Positions 16,781 through 25,742 of a DNA stretch of 64,000 bases are shown piece after piece (within the stretch, counting starts at the first letter, position 1; each line of letters opens with the position of its first letter). The position numbers and the translations under genes are program-made. This stretch comes from JANQHS01 sp965227315. GTDB lineage: Bacteria > Bacteroidota > Bacteroidia > Cytophagales > CCMP332. The notes under the pieces were generated by a model. The model was not told the origin of the DNA. It was given only the letters and a program-made list of their open reading frames with translations, and did no database searches. The stretch is from positions 2,666,001 to 2,730,000 of the forward strand of contig OZ245737.1 of NCBI GenBank assembly GCA_965227315.1. The letters are read 5' to 3'.

Positions 16781-18270
16781 TTGCTTCCGTCGTTCAGCAT
16801 ATCGGGTTCTGCAAAACGAGATGGATCCTCGTCTATGATATACTTGGCTCTGATATCATTCTTCCAATTGGGATTGCTTCTTTCTCCGATCGCATTCGAA
16901 TGCACAAGCATGTAGTTGTAGTTGGCACGATCGACCTGGGCAAAAACAAATTGGATATTGGTTTGGGGAACGGGTTTTTCGACCTTGTAATAGACCCAGA
17001 TCTCGTAGGGCATATAGGAATTGTCGGTTGCCTGTCTTCTGGGGTCTGACCATTCATCGTCTATCCTGTTGGGTTTTCCATATAGAATGACCACACGCCC
17101 TCTTTCTGTCTGGTATCCAGGCATGGTCTGAGTGGAATATTTCTTTTCCGCAAGTTCCAGCCTATCCTTGTACTCTAGAAACTGGGCCAGGGCTGGCTGG
17201 TTCACGGTTGCCCTTTTATTGAAGAAATAGCAGAGGTAATTTGCTTTTTGGTCCTCATCGCCCGAAGCCACTACGGCATTGATGAAATCGTTTTCTCTTC
17301 CTACGGCCAGCGGCTGCAAACCATTCAGCAGAAAATCAAGGTTCCTGCGATCAACAATATCTGCGATTTCGCAATTTGCCTCAACAGATTCCGGATCAAA
17401 TGATTGCTCGGGTTCCGCAAGGTCAGGGTTTACCCTACGAAAGAATTTTCTCTTACTGGCCAGCGATTTGTTCTCCTTGTTCTTTACCTCAGCCTCGAAA
17501 TAGTAATACCCCGAAGGAACTTTGCTCAGGTCAATTTCTCCAAGAAAAGGGTTGACATCCTTGGCGTCGTATTTCGCAAAACTCCCTGCCCCTTCAATGA
17601 CAGAAAGATCTTGTGCTTTCTTCACGGTAAATGCCACAAGGTAAGGTTCATTCTGCCCCAGGACCTCATTCGAATTATAGATCTCACCATAGAATTTATA
17701 GCTGTCCCCAACCTCGCCAAAGAAATTTGAATTTCTGCTGATCAACTTAAAGCCTGATTTGTAATCGGCTCCATTGTCTGTAGACTTTTCATAGGTTTTG
17801 AGTGTCTGGACATCGCTGATCTGAAGCGTTTTGCTTTCATATCCCACCGTGATTGGAATAAGCAAGCTTAAAGGGTCATCATCGGTATCCTTTCGGATAT
17901 CTTCCGCCTCCAGGGAAAATTTGTAGTCACCATTCGGCAACATGATACGATTCTGGACCAGGAATTCTTTTGAAAACTCTGATGAATCATAAATGGGAGG
18001 AGAGGCAATGTCGAATTTGTCATAGAGGATGATGTCATCTCCGTCCAAAACCTTGACCTCTACGTTGATATTGCTTTGATAATATCCGTCAGCAACATAG
18101 ACATAATTCATTGAGGTTCCTTCAAAACTGATATAATACTCAAATATTCCTGAGGTATCGTTCGCTTTGAAATTGCAATAATCAAACGTTGCGGAAAGCT
18201 GTTTTCCGAATCCGGAAAAAGAAACGAACAGCAGAAAGGCCAAATACCATTGGGTACGAGGAATTTTCAT
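16777..18270 (-). CDS. GWxTD-domain exported protein
   Basis: A 497-residue protein with a signal peptide (about 1-22). The C-terminal third carries the GWxTD domain: MPGYQTERGRVVILYGKPNRID, followed by PYEIWVYYK and FVFAQVD. The name-giving motif is changed to G-Y-Q-T-E. The N-terminal 300 residues are beta-rich, with adhesion-like strands. GWxTD proteins occur mainly in Bacteroidota and Acidobacteria and have no known function. It is probably periplasmic or cell-surface. Convergent with the YciO-like gene; both stops share the CTAG at 16777-16780. Confidence 0.83.
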   Translation of the reverse strand: MKIPRTQWYLAFLLFVSFSGFGKQLSATFDYCNFKANDTSGIFEYYISFEGTSMNYVYVADGYYQSNINVEVKVLDGDDIILYDKFDIASPPIYDSSEFSKEFLVQNRIMLPNGDYKFSLEAEDIRKDTDDDPLSLLIPITVGYESKTLQISDVQTLKTYEKSTDNGADYKSGFKLISRNSNFFGEVGDSYKFYGEIYNSNEVLGQNEPYLVAFTVKKAQDLSVIEGAGSFAKYDAKDVNPFLGEIDLSKVPSGYYYFEAEVKNKENKSLASKRKFFRRVNPDLAEPEQSFDPESVEANCEIADIVDRRNLDFLLNGLQPLAVGRENDFINAVVASGDEDQKANYLCYFFNKRATVNQPALAQFLEYKDRLELAEKKYSTQTMPGYQTERGRVVILYGKPNRIDDEWSDPRRQATDNSYMPYEIWVYYKVEKPVPQTNIQFVFAQVDRANYNYMLVHSNAIGERSNPNWKNDIRAKYIIDEDPSRFAEPDMLNDGSN

Positions 18271-18335
18271 CTATTATTTTTGAGAAAAACAATAATACAA
18301 CAAAAATAGGCCAATTTTCATTCAAACCGGTCCAG

Positions 18336-18998
18336 TTGAAGAAGCTCTCGCTCCCCTTGTACTTCAATCCAAGCCCACTCTTGTTTCTGCCTTTTGTTCA
18401 GGGATACAAAGTTTATTATCAGGATGTTGAAGCTTTTGGAAAGAACACCCCCCGCACCAATTCAAAGTTGGTTTCCTCGCATGGGCTGTATGAGCTAAAG
18501 ATTCCTGTTCAGGCCTTTGGTCAAAATGTACCCTATCAGTCTATCTGGGTGGATGAGCAGGGAAATTGGATGCGTGATCATTTGAGATTTCTTAAATCTA
18601 ACTATGGAAAGGCACCGTACTTCATGTTTCTTCAGGACCGGCTCGAAGAGATCTATGTGAAGAGGAAATTGAGGCTTGTCGATTTCAATTTGTCAATGAT
18701 AAGCCTAGCATTGGATATCCTGAGGGTACGGGAAGAACCTGCCCTTATGTCAGGTATATCTGAAACTCAGGAAATCACGGTTTGCAACGAAGCAGAGCTG
18801 GAAAAGCTGATAAAATTGGATGAGGGGCCGCGACCAAAGACTTGGCCCGCTTATACTCAGCTTTTTGGCAGAGGTTTTGCAGGAGGTGTTGGTATCCTTG
18901 ACATGGTGATGTGTCTGGGGCCTGACGGTAAAACTTATTTAGAGGATTTATCTGAACAAATAGGCGATTTTGAGCGTTTTTGTGGAAAAATCTTTTAA
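18336..18998 (+). CDS. WbqC-like family protein
   Basis: A roughly 220-residue cytoplasmic protein of the WbqC family. Seen: the start LPLYFNPSPLLFLPF (family pattern YFPPIxYF), ELKIPVQ, a VDEQGNWMRDHLRFLKSNYGKAPYF block equivalent to the W-x-x-x-H-x-x-x-I-x-x-x-Y-G-x-x-P-Y-F core, and FGRGFAGGVGILDMVMCLGPD near the end. Family role is unclear; WbqC was named from O-antigen loci. The start is inferred: no ATG fits, and the TTG at 18336 gives MKKLSLPLYF, like relatives. The frame also stays open upstream to an ATG at 18189, but that lies inside the antisense GWxTD gene. Confidence 0.78.
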   Translation: MKKLSLPLYFNPSPLLFLPFVQGYKVYYQDVEAFGKNTPRTNSKLVSSHGLYELKIPVQAFGQNVPYQSIWVDEQGNWMRDHLRFLKSNYGKAPYFMFLQDRLEEIYVKRKLRLVDFNLSMISLALDILRVREEPALMSGISETQEITVCNEAELEKLIKLDEGPRPKTWPAYTQLFGRGFAGGVGILDMVMCLGPDGKTYLEDLSEQIGDFERFCGKIF

Positions 18999-19057
18999 AG
19001 TTTGGTAACTAAAGGCCTGGAAAAAGGATTAGTTTTACAAAGGACCATTGATAAGAT

Positions 19058-21613
19058 TTGGAAGCAAAATTTTCAGATAGAGTAAAGGAAGTCATCTCTT
19101 TGAGCCGGGAAGAGGCTCTAAGATTAGGACATGATTATATCGGTACCGAGCATCTTCTTTTGGGGATGATCAGGGAAGGTGAAGGCATGGCAATATCCCT
19201 CTTAAAGAAACTGGGTGTGTCTCTTGAGGAGCTTAGATTGAGCATCGAACAAGCCACCATGGGTACTGCTACCCACAATGTGAAGAACCTGTCAAATATT
19301 CCTTTGACCAGGCAATCGGAAAAAGTATTGAAGATCACTTATCTCGAGGCGAAGATCTTTAAATCTGAAGTCATCGGTACGGAGCATCTTTTGCTGTCGA
19401 TCCTCAGGGATGATGACAACATTTCCACGCAGATCCTTTCAAAGTTTGATGTCAATTATGACGTCGTTAAAGAATTATTGGAATACCATCTTCAAAATCC
19501 TGTAGCGGAGAGTTCTTCTGACACGGAAGACAGCGATGAGGATTCGGGAAAACTTTTTGGTTCCGGAGGTGGAAAAGAGAGCGGGGGAAAATCACCTACT
19601 GCGGAGAAATCGAAAACCCCGGTTCTGGATAATTTTGGAAGAGATCTAACCAAGCTTGCAGAGCAGGATAAGCTTGACCCCATTGTCGGCCGGGAAAAAG
19701 AAATTGAAAGGGTCGCTCAAATTCTGAGCCGAAGGAAAAAGAACAATCCGGTATTGATCGGGGAGCCCGGAGTGGGAAAGACCGCGATCGCCGAGGGATT
19801 GGCCCTGAAGATAGTTCAGAAGAAAGTATCAAGAGTGCTTTTTGGCAAAAGGGTTGTAACCCTTGATCTGGCTTCACTTGTTGCGGGTACCAAATACCGC
19901 GGGCAGTTCGAGGAAAGGATGAAGGCTGTGATGAATGAGCTTGAAAAAGCCACCAATGTCATTCTTTTTATCGATGAGCTGCACACTATTGTTGGCGCAG
20001 GGGGGGCAAGCGGATCTCTTGATGCTTCCAACATGTTCAAACCTGCTCTCGCCCGGGGTGAAATCCAATGTATAGGCGCAACAACCCTGGACGAGTATCG
20101 TCAATACATTGAAAAGGATGGTGCCCTGGCCAGAAGATTTCAAATCGTAATGGTCGATTCTACCACTCCGGAAGAAACCATTGAGATCCTGAATAATATC
20201 AAAGGGAAATACGAGGATCATCACAACGTGACCTTCACCGATGAGGCACTTGAGGCTTGTGTTACGCTCTCTGATCGCTATATCAGCGACCGTTATCTCC
20301 CGGACAAGGCCATTGATGTCCTCGATGAAGCGGGATCCAGAGTGCACCTGAGAAATATTCATGTGCCGGATAACGTGATCAAATTGGAGGAGGCGATCGA
20401 GAATGTGAAAAAGGACAAAAATAACGTTGTAAAAAGTCAGAAATACGAAGAGGCGGCAAAACTGCGTGACAAGGAGAAAAAGCTTCTCGAGCAGCTTGAG
20501 CATGAAAAAGGGTTGTGGGAAGAGGAGACCAAGAAGAAGAGATACATCGTCGATGAAGAAAATGTCTCTGAAGTGGTGGCCATGATGACCGGCATTCCCA
20601 CCAAAAGAGTCGCCGAGAATGAGACTGAGAAGCTCAGGAACATGGCCCGGGAACTGTCCAAAAGCGTTATTGGTCAGGATGAAGCCATTACTAAGCTGAC
20701 CAAGGCGATTCAAAGGACTAGGGTCGGATTGAAGGATCCCAGAAAGCCCATTGGATCATTTGTCTTCCTGGGACCCACTGGTGTGGGTAAGACCGAGATG
20801 GCCAAGGTCTTGGCTACTTATCTTTTTGATAAAGAGGATTCTCTCGTTCGTGTTGATATGAGCGAATACATGGAGAAATTCTCCGTCAGCAGACTTGTGG
20901 GGGCGCCTCCGGGATATGTGGGATACGAAGAGGGAGGACAACTGACCGAAAAGGTAAGAAGAAAGCCATACAGCGTTGTGCTTTTGGACGAGATAGAAAA
21001 GGCTCACCCGGACGTGTTTAATATTCTGCTTCAGGTTCTTGATGATGGGGTTCTCACCGATGGACTCGGCAGGAGGGTGGACTTTCGAAATTGTGTGATC
21101 ATCATGACCTCCAATATCGGGGTCAGGGATCTGAAGGATTTTGGAATGGGGATTGGTTTCAACACTCAATCCAGGCAGGACAATCAGGACGATATTATCA
21201 AGGGTACCATTCAAAAAGCCCTGAAAAATACCTTTTCTCCGGAATTCCTGAATCGTCTTGATGACGTCATCGTGTTCAACTCTCTTGAGAAAGAGCATAT
21301 TTTCAAGATCATCGATAACGCTCTCGCAAAACTGTTCACCAGAGTTGAGGCCATGGGTTATGAATTGCAGGTTACTCAAAAGGCTAAGGATCATATATCT
21401 GAGAAAGGGTTTGATCCCCAGTTTGGTGCCAGGCCTTTGAACAGGGCAATTCAAAAACACCTTGAAGATCCCTTGGCAGAGGAAATTCTGCAGGGTGATC
21501 TGAAGGAAGGTGATATCATAGTCGCGGATTTCCCGGCGAACAAGGAGGAGATCGTTTTCAAGATCAAAAAGAAGAAATCAAAGAAGGAAGAGCCCAAAAA
21601 GGAGCAGAACTAG
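19058..21613 (+). CDS. clpC: ATP-dependent unfoldase ClpC
   Basis: An 851-residue Hsp100/ClpC AAA+ protein that unfolds substrates and feeds them to ClpP. Seen: two Clp N-repeats (1-145), Walker A GEPGVGKTA at about 234 with Walker B LFIDELHTIVGAGG, a UVR-type coiled segment around 430-465, second Walker A GPTGVGKTE near 571, Walker B LLDEIEKAHPDVF, and the C-terminal D2-small domain. The ClpP-binding loop is in the segment near 670, where a GIGFNTQ sequence follows GVRDLKDFGM. TTG is the only possible start: an in-frame TAA is six bases upstream and the next ATG would delete the N-domain. The protein starts MEAKFSDRVKEVI, the normal family start. It ends with a Lys/Glu-rich tail. Stop shared with the next gene at CTAG. 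Confidence 0.95.
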   Translation: MEAKFSDRVKEVISLSREEALRLGHDYIGTEHLLLGMIREGEGMAISLLKKLGVSLEELRLSIEQATMGTATHNVKNLSNIPLTRQSEKVLKITYLEAKIFKSEVIGTEHLLLSILRDDDNISTQILSKFDVNYDVVKELLEYHLQNPVAESSSDTEDSDEDSGKLFGSGGGKESGGKSPTAEKSKTPVLDNFGRDLTKLAEQDKLDPIVGREKEIERVAQILSRRKKNNPVLIGEPGVGKTAIAEGLALKIVQKKVSRVLFGKRVVTLDLASLVAGTKYRGQFEERMKAVMNELEKATNVILFIDELHTIVGAGGASGSLDASNMFKPALARGEIQCIGATTLDEYRQYIEKDGALARRFQIVMVDSTTPEETIEILNNIKGKYEDHHNVTFTDEALEACVTLSDRYISDRYLPDKAIDVLDEAGSRVHLRNIHVPDNVIKLEEAIENVKKDKNNVVKSQKYEEAAKLRDKEKKLLEQLEHEKGLWEEETKKKRYIVDEENVSEVVAMMTGIPTKRVAENETEKLRNMARELSKSVIGQDEAITKLTKAIQRTRVGLKDPRKPIGSFVFLGPTGVGKTEMAKVLATYLFDKEDSLVRVDMSEYMEKFSVSRLVGAPPGYVGYEEGGQLTEKVRRKPYSVVLLDEIEKAHPDVFNILLQVLDDGVLTDGLGRRVDFRNCVIIMTSNIGVRDLKDFGMGIGFNTQSRQDNQDDIIKGTIQKALKNTFSPEFLNRLDDVIVFNSLEKEHIFKIIDNALAKLFTRVEAMGYELQVTQKAKDHISEKGFDPQFGARPLNRAIQKHLEDPLAEEILQGDLKEGDIIVADFPANKEEIVFKIKKKKSKKEEPKKEQN

Positions 21614-23679
21614 TACCCTCCAAGTCTTTTCCTGAAAAACCATTCAACGATAAGCCAGAAGGAGAGGATAAACAGGATCCACTCCAAATCTATCGCAGGG
21701 GCTTTTGATTCACGGACCGTGATCACTTCCGGTGTATTCTCCGAAAGAAGAGAATCAAGCTTTGGGTCGTCGGGATCATTAAAAAACATTCCCCCATTCC
21801 TGCTGGCAAGACTCTTCAGCATTTTATGATCTGCTGCAAGATTCAGCTGTTCCAATTCGGATTTGATAATGGAGAAGTTGCCTTGTTCGATAAATTCAGT
21901 GCCTCCGTAATTGGTTTTTGCTTCAAACGAATAATCGCCTTCATCAAGGCCTGTGATCTGAAATTTTGAATCCACGCCTGAATTTGTGAACTGATAATTA
22001 TACTCTTTACCCGTTTTTTCCTTCACCCCAAGGCTGATCTGATTTCCAAATGTGCGCTCAAATATCTCGTTATAGTATTCGCTTTTGAATTTGACGGCTT
22101 GCCCTTCATAGACGGTCTTTTCCGGAGTATAGAATTTGAACCTGTCCTTTTCCTCCTGAAGAACCAGGTATTGTATTGTTCCGTTGATGATCAGGTCTGT
22201 AAGTTCCGCTGATCCGAAAAGCTGGTTTTCAGCGAGCCTCCATTTCCATAGTGAAGTGCCCATGAAAACCCCGATCCTGTGGTCTTCATCAGGATGAAAA
22301 AAGAGCAAGGGTCTATCGGTATTGACACTTCCTATTTTTTGATTTAGGACTTTTTGGGCATTTGTTGATGTATAATAGTCTCCAAAAGGGACCACTTGCG
22401 GCGGGAACTGGTTTATGCGCGGTTTGAGCTCATCGGGGATATTAAAAGAACTCCAGTCCTCATCAAAAAAAGCCATTACATCATCCACTTGGGGTTGGTA
22501 TTTTCCTCGGATAGGTTGCTTGAAATCAATTCCGAGTTGTCGGAGGTCCAAGGCTTTACCCCAAATGAAAAGCTTTGGTATTTTTTCCCGGATGGCCTTT
22601 TCATATAACTCCTTACCTACACCTTGAAAGTTGGGGATCTGGTGAAAAATGATCAAATCCCATTCCTCTTGTATGTTTAGATCCGAACCTTTGAACCAAA
22701 TGCTGAGTTCGATTCCTTCCTTTTCTCCAAGAGCATTTTTAATTGCACCCATATCAGGATGGGGGGATAATCCGGCGATCAAAACCTTTTTTTTGTCGTC
22801 TATCACGTCCACATAAATGGTTCTGGAATTGTTTTGCTTGTTGAACTCTTCCTTTTCCGAGTAAAGGTTTACCGTTATTTTTTTTCGTCCAGCCGAGTCC
22901 GCATGCAGATAAAAGACCATTTCACCATAGTCATTCTCTGATTCGATCTTGATCCTCTGGTTATGAAGCAGCTTGTTATCTTCATCCCGGATGATGAGCT
23001 GAAACTCCTCGGAGGAGAATCCCTTTGAAGAGTACTCGATTTTCATCGGGTACTTTGAACCGGTGTATGCAATTCTATTATAGTCCAGAAAGGAAATTTT
23101 CAGGTCAGCAGGTTTGGTTGTATCTCCTGTTCCAAGCACATGGACGGGGAAGGGGTATTGATCGAAGTCCGGAGATAAGCCGGAGTTGAAGATTCCATCG
23201 GAGACGAGCAGTACGCCTGATATTTTGTTCGGATCATAGGTTTTTTCCAACTCATGCAGGAAACCATCTATGTCCGTTTGGGAATATGAGAATGAATTCT
23301 GCTGAGACTCATTCTCTTGAAAACCGGACAAATATGCGGTGGCGGCAATTCGGTTTGATCCTTCAATTTTTGACCTATAGCTTCTGAGATCATTTTCCAG
23401 TGATTCGGGATCTATCGGATTTAATCCTGAGATCATAGATTCGGAATCATCCAGGGCCAGAATAAACGAGGTCTTTTGTGTGAATTGGTTATCAGTTTTC
23501 AGGAAAGGAGAAAGTAGAATGAGGGCGATCAAAAATATCCCCACGAACCTAACACCTCGTAAAACCAGATTGGCCGTTCTACTCCAGGGATGAGGCCATT
23601 GGTAATGAACCCAAACCAATCCTATGGAGATAGGAATGATAAGGAATATCCAAAGCAGGTTTGATTCAAACTGGAGCAA
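21610..23679 (-). CDS. VWA-like membrane protein with periplasmic beta domains
   Basis: A 689-residue protein with two N-terminal transmembrane helices (about 8-24 and 43-60), a von Willebrand factor A-like domain from about 71, and a C-terminal transmembrane helix followed by basic residues. The metal-binding MIDAS motif DxSxS is seen as D77-D-S-E-S81. A glutamine-amidotransferase-like segment lies near 290-460 (LIIFHQIPNFQG, HPDEDHRIGVF). This architecture occurs widely in Bacteroidota near BatA/BatB-type genes and has no settled function. It may act in envelope assembly or stress tolerance; that is inference. Convergent with clpC, sharing CTAG (21610-21613). Confidence 0.75.
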   Translation of the reverse strand: MLQFESNLLWIFLIIPISIGLVWVHYQWPHPWSRTANLVLRGVRFVGIFLIALILLSPFLKTDNQFTQKTSFILALDDSESMISGLNPIDPESLENDLRSYRSKIEGSNRIAATAYLSGFQENESQQNSFSYSQTDIDGFLHELEKTYDPNKISGVLLVSDGIFNSGLSPDFDQYPFPVHVLGTGDTTKPADLKISFLDYNRIAYTGSKYPMKIEYSSKGFSSEEFQLIIRDEDNKLLHNQRIKIESENDYGEMVFYLHADSAGRKKITVNLYSEKEEFNKQNNSRTIYVDVIDDKKKVLIAGLSPHPDMGAIKNALGEKEGIELSIWFKGSDLNIQEEWDLIIFHQIPNFQGVGKELYEKAIREKIPKLFIWGKALDLRQLGIDFKQPIRGKYQPQVDDVMAFFDEDWSSFNIPDELKPRINQFPPQVVPFGDYYTSTNAQKVLNQKIGSVNTDRPLLFFHPDEDHRIGVFMGTSLWKWRLAENQLFGSAELTDLIINGTIQYLVLQEEKDRFKFYTPEKTVYEGQAVKFKSEYYNEIFERTFGNQISLGVKEKTGKEYNYQFTNSGVDSKFQITGLDEGDYSFEAKTNYGGTEFIEQGNFSIIKSELEQLNLAADHKMLKSLASRNGGMFFNDPDDPKLDSLLSENTPEVITVRESKAPAIDLEWILFILSFWLIVEWFFRKRLGGY

Positions 23680-23754
23680 TTTTCCTGAATCCTTTTTTTG
23701 GCGAAATTAGTTTAACCAAGAAATAGTATAACGCTTTTTTTCCTGCTTTAATTT

Positions 23755-24483
23755 ATGAAGCTTCAAATTAGGCTCTTCCTTTGGATGATCTTATTCCAAA
23801 TTATTCCTTTTGAAAATGCGATTTCAAGAGATCCCGGAGACTATTGCCTGATTTCGGATCGGGTCATCGTCGATAGCCTGAGTCAGATCTATGGAAAAAA
23901 CAAGGTGATCCCAAAGGATTTCGAGCTTCAATGCCTTATTGTTCTCTCGCATTTTCCCGAATTGAAAAACACCCACATTGAATTTACCATCAAGCAGAGC
24001 TTTGCTCCTCTGTCGGCATTTCCAAAAATCGGTTCACTCTTTCTCGGCGGAGATAAAAGGAAGTTTCAGGTGATCATCAGTGACAAATCCACACAATACA
24101 TGGACCCCATACTGTTGAAAAACCTTCCTTTCAATGCGCAACTTGGTGTTATGGGCCATGAACTTTCCCATATTGTTGACTATCTGCATCTCAGCTGGTT
24201 TGAGCTGATCGCCGTTGCGATGAATTACGCCCTTAATCCAAGTTATCATGCCTGGCTGGAGAAAAAGACAGACCTGATCACCATAAACCATGGCTTGGGC
24301 TGGGGTCTGTACACTTATTATAAGTTCGCGAGATCGTTGGCCGCTAAAACCCCCGAAGCGAATTGGGCAAATGATTATTATTTGCATTACAACGAAGTCC
24401 TTTTTGAGATGCAAAAAAGACCCTACTACAACGAGTATTTTTTGCCAAACACCCTGTTCAAATCTCGAAACCTTTCAAGATGA
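23755..24483 (+). CDS. Exported zincin-like metallopeptidase, uncharacterised
   Basis: A 242-residue protein with an N-terminal signal peptide (about 1-24). The zinc-binding HExxH motif is present as GVMGHELSHIVDY near residue 137. A following Glu/Asp within HAWLEKKTDLITINHGLG (about 163-180) could be the third zinc ligand, since E-x-x-x-D is common there. I do not recognise a named family beyond the zincin type. It would act in the periplasm or outside. Convergent with a small gene; the stops touch at the palindrome TGATCA (24481-24486). There is a 75-base gap to the divergent VWA-like gene. Confidence 0.7.
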   Translation: MKLQIRLFLWMILFQIIPFENAISRDPGDYCLISDRVIVDSLSQIYGKNKVIPKDFELQCLIVLSHFPELKNTHIEFTIKQSFAPLSAFPKIGSLFLGGDKRKFQVIISDKSTQYMDPILLKNLPFNAQLGVMGHELSHIVDYLHLSWFELIAVAMNYALNPSYHAWLEKKTDLITINHGLGWGLYTYYKFARSLAAKTPEANWANDYYLHYNEVLFEMQKRPYYNEYFLPNTLFKSRNLSR

Positions 24484-24696
24484 TCAAATATCCAGATAGC
24501 TTTTCCTAGCCAGCCTGAACATATTTTCATCCTGCTTAAAAACCTGTAATCTGGCTTGAACCGGGGTAAACCCTGACCTGACAAGGTTCAAATAAGAGAT
24601 GTATCTGTTGAGCAATAATTCTCTGTTGAGATTGGGAACGGCTTTGAATTGTTTTTTGATTGAAATGGTCATCATCTTTTTTTTGACCAAATTCAA
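24484..24696 (-). CDS. Small hypothetical protein (70 residues)
   Basis: Basic, helical-looking protein with a Leu/Tyr-rich core (ELLLNRYISYLNLVRSG) and a motif GFTPVQARLQVF that looks like a short helix-turn-helix segment. I do not recognise it. It lies 31 bases downstream of the WYL regulator on the same strand and fills the gap to the next gene exactly, which supports it being real. Start could be the ATG at 24696 or an internal Met three residues after the KKK. Confidence 0.45.
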   Translation of the reverse strand: MNLVKKKMMTISIKKQFKAVPNLNRELLLNRYISYLNLVRSGFTPVQARLQVFKQDENMFRLARKSYLDI

Positions 24697-24727
24697 TGGG
24701 CTCAGCGCAATATATCTGCGTCCTTAA

Positions 24728-25735
24728 TTATTTGTAGATCTTCGTGATCTTTTTGATCTCGGACTGAAGAGTATTGCTGAGTGATTTAGGTTTTTTCACC
24801 ACCACATTGCTCCCATAGGAAAGTATCTGAGAGATCAACTCATAGGAGGGGTATACCTTTAAAGAGATCAACAGACCCTTATCATTTTCCTTGAGAATTT
24901 TCTGAGAAAAATGAATAGGTTGGGATTTTATGTACGGAGCCTGTCCGGGACTGAAAAGCAAGTGGATCTCCTCGGGCTCCTGTTTTAAAGTAGAAGTGAT
25001 CCCAAAAGAATATTTGAAATATTTTTCGGAGTCGAAGCCCTTTCTCTTTTTATAAAATCTTTTGGACTCGGTCAGGTTGTCGATCCTGTCAAGGGCAAAA
25101 GTCGTGATCTTGTCCTTTCCGTAGTGAAATCCAAGCGTATACCATCGGTTTTTATATTCCTTGAGTATATATGGTGCAAATTCATACTCTTTTGGCTCCT
25201 TCCTCTTGAAGCTTTTATAATCAAGAAATATGATCCTCTTTTCTCTGATCGCCTTGGCCAGGGGTAAAAGGTATTCCTGTCCGCCATATTCGGGAGCATT
25301 CTCCACCTCAACATAATCGCCCTGTTCCTGGAAGAGATGCCTGTTGAGTTTAACAGATTGAGAGATCTTTTCAATTGCCCCATTCAATGGTTTGAATAGA
25401 TCTATTCCCTGAAATTGGCTGAGCAACTTGGTGGCAAATTCCAAAGCCTCAATATCCTCGGAGTTTAATGGGATCTTGTCAATTGAGAATTCGGGATCCG
25501 CGTAGGCATATCCTTTTTCTTCCGATACATAAACAATGGGAGCATTGAACCCGAGCTGTTCATCATACCTCATGGCTTCCATGTCGCCCTGGATCGTTCT
25601 TTTTGAAACCGGTTTTCCAAGAGCATCTTCACAGTTTTGAATGAGCTCTTCCAGACTTGGATACTGTTTTTGCCTGTTCCTTAAACTCCGGTTGATCACC
25701 CGGTATCTGATCAGTGCATCCTTATTGGCAGGCAT
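24728..25735 (-). CDS. WYL-domain transcriptional regulator
   Basis: A 335-residue regulator. Residues 1-80 form a winged-helix-type DNA-binding region (RYRVINRSLRNRQKQYPSLE, then KRTIQGDMEAMR). A WYL domain follows at about 145-230, with KRIIFLDYKSF and the YILKEYKNRWYTLGF segment in place of the literal W-Y-L triad. A C-terminal WCX-like extension completes it. WYL proteins sense ligands, often nucleotides or nucleic acids, and commonly regulate stress, DNA-damage or defence genes. It begins 7 bases after the aldolase stop, so it is probably transcribed with fba. No defence genes are adjacent. Confidence 0.85.
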   Translation of the reverse strand: MPANKDALIRYRVINRSLRNRQKQYPSLEELIQNCEDALGKPVSKRTIQGDMEAMRYDEQLGFNAPIVYVSEEKGYAYADPEFSIDKIPLNSEDIEALEFATKLLSQFQGIDLFKPLNGAIEKISQSVKLNRHLFQEQGDYVEVENAPEYGGQEYLLPLAKAIREKRIIFLDYKSFKRKEPKEYEFAPYILKEYKNRWYTLGFHYGKDKITTFALDRIDNLTESKRFYKKRKGFDSEKYFKYSFGITSTLKQEPEEIHLLFSPGQAPYIKSQPIHFSQKILKENDKGLLISLKVYPSYELISQILSYGSNVVVKKPKSLSNTLQSEIKKITKIYK

Positions 25736-25742
25736 ATTGGAA

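Noticed and set aside
19874..21460. Long antisense frames within clpC (279 and 234 codons)
   Set aside because: Both are antisense to conserved ClpC domains and show no domain signatures.
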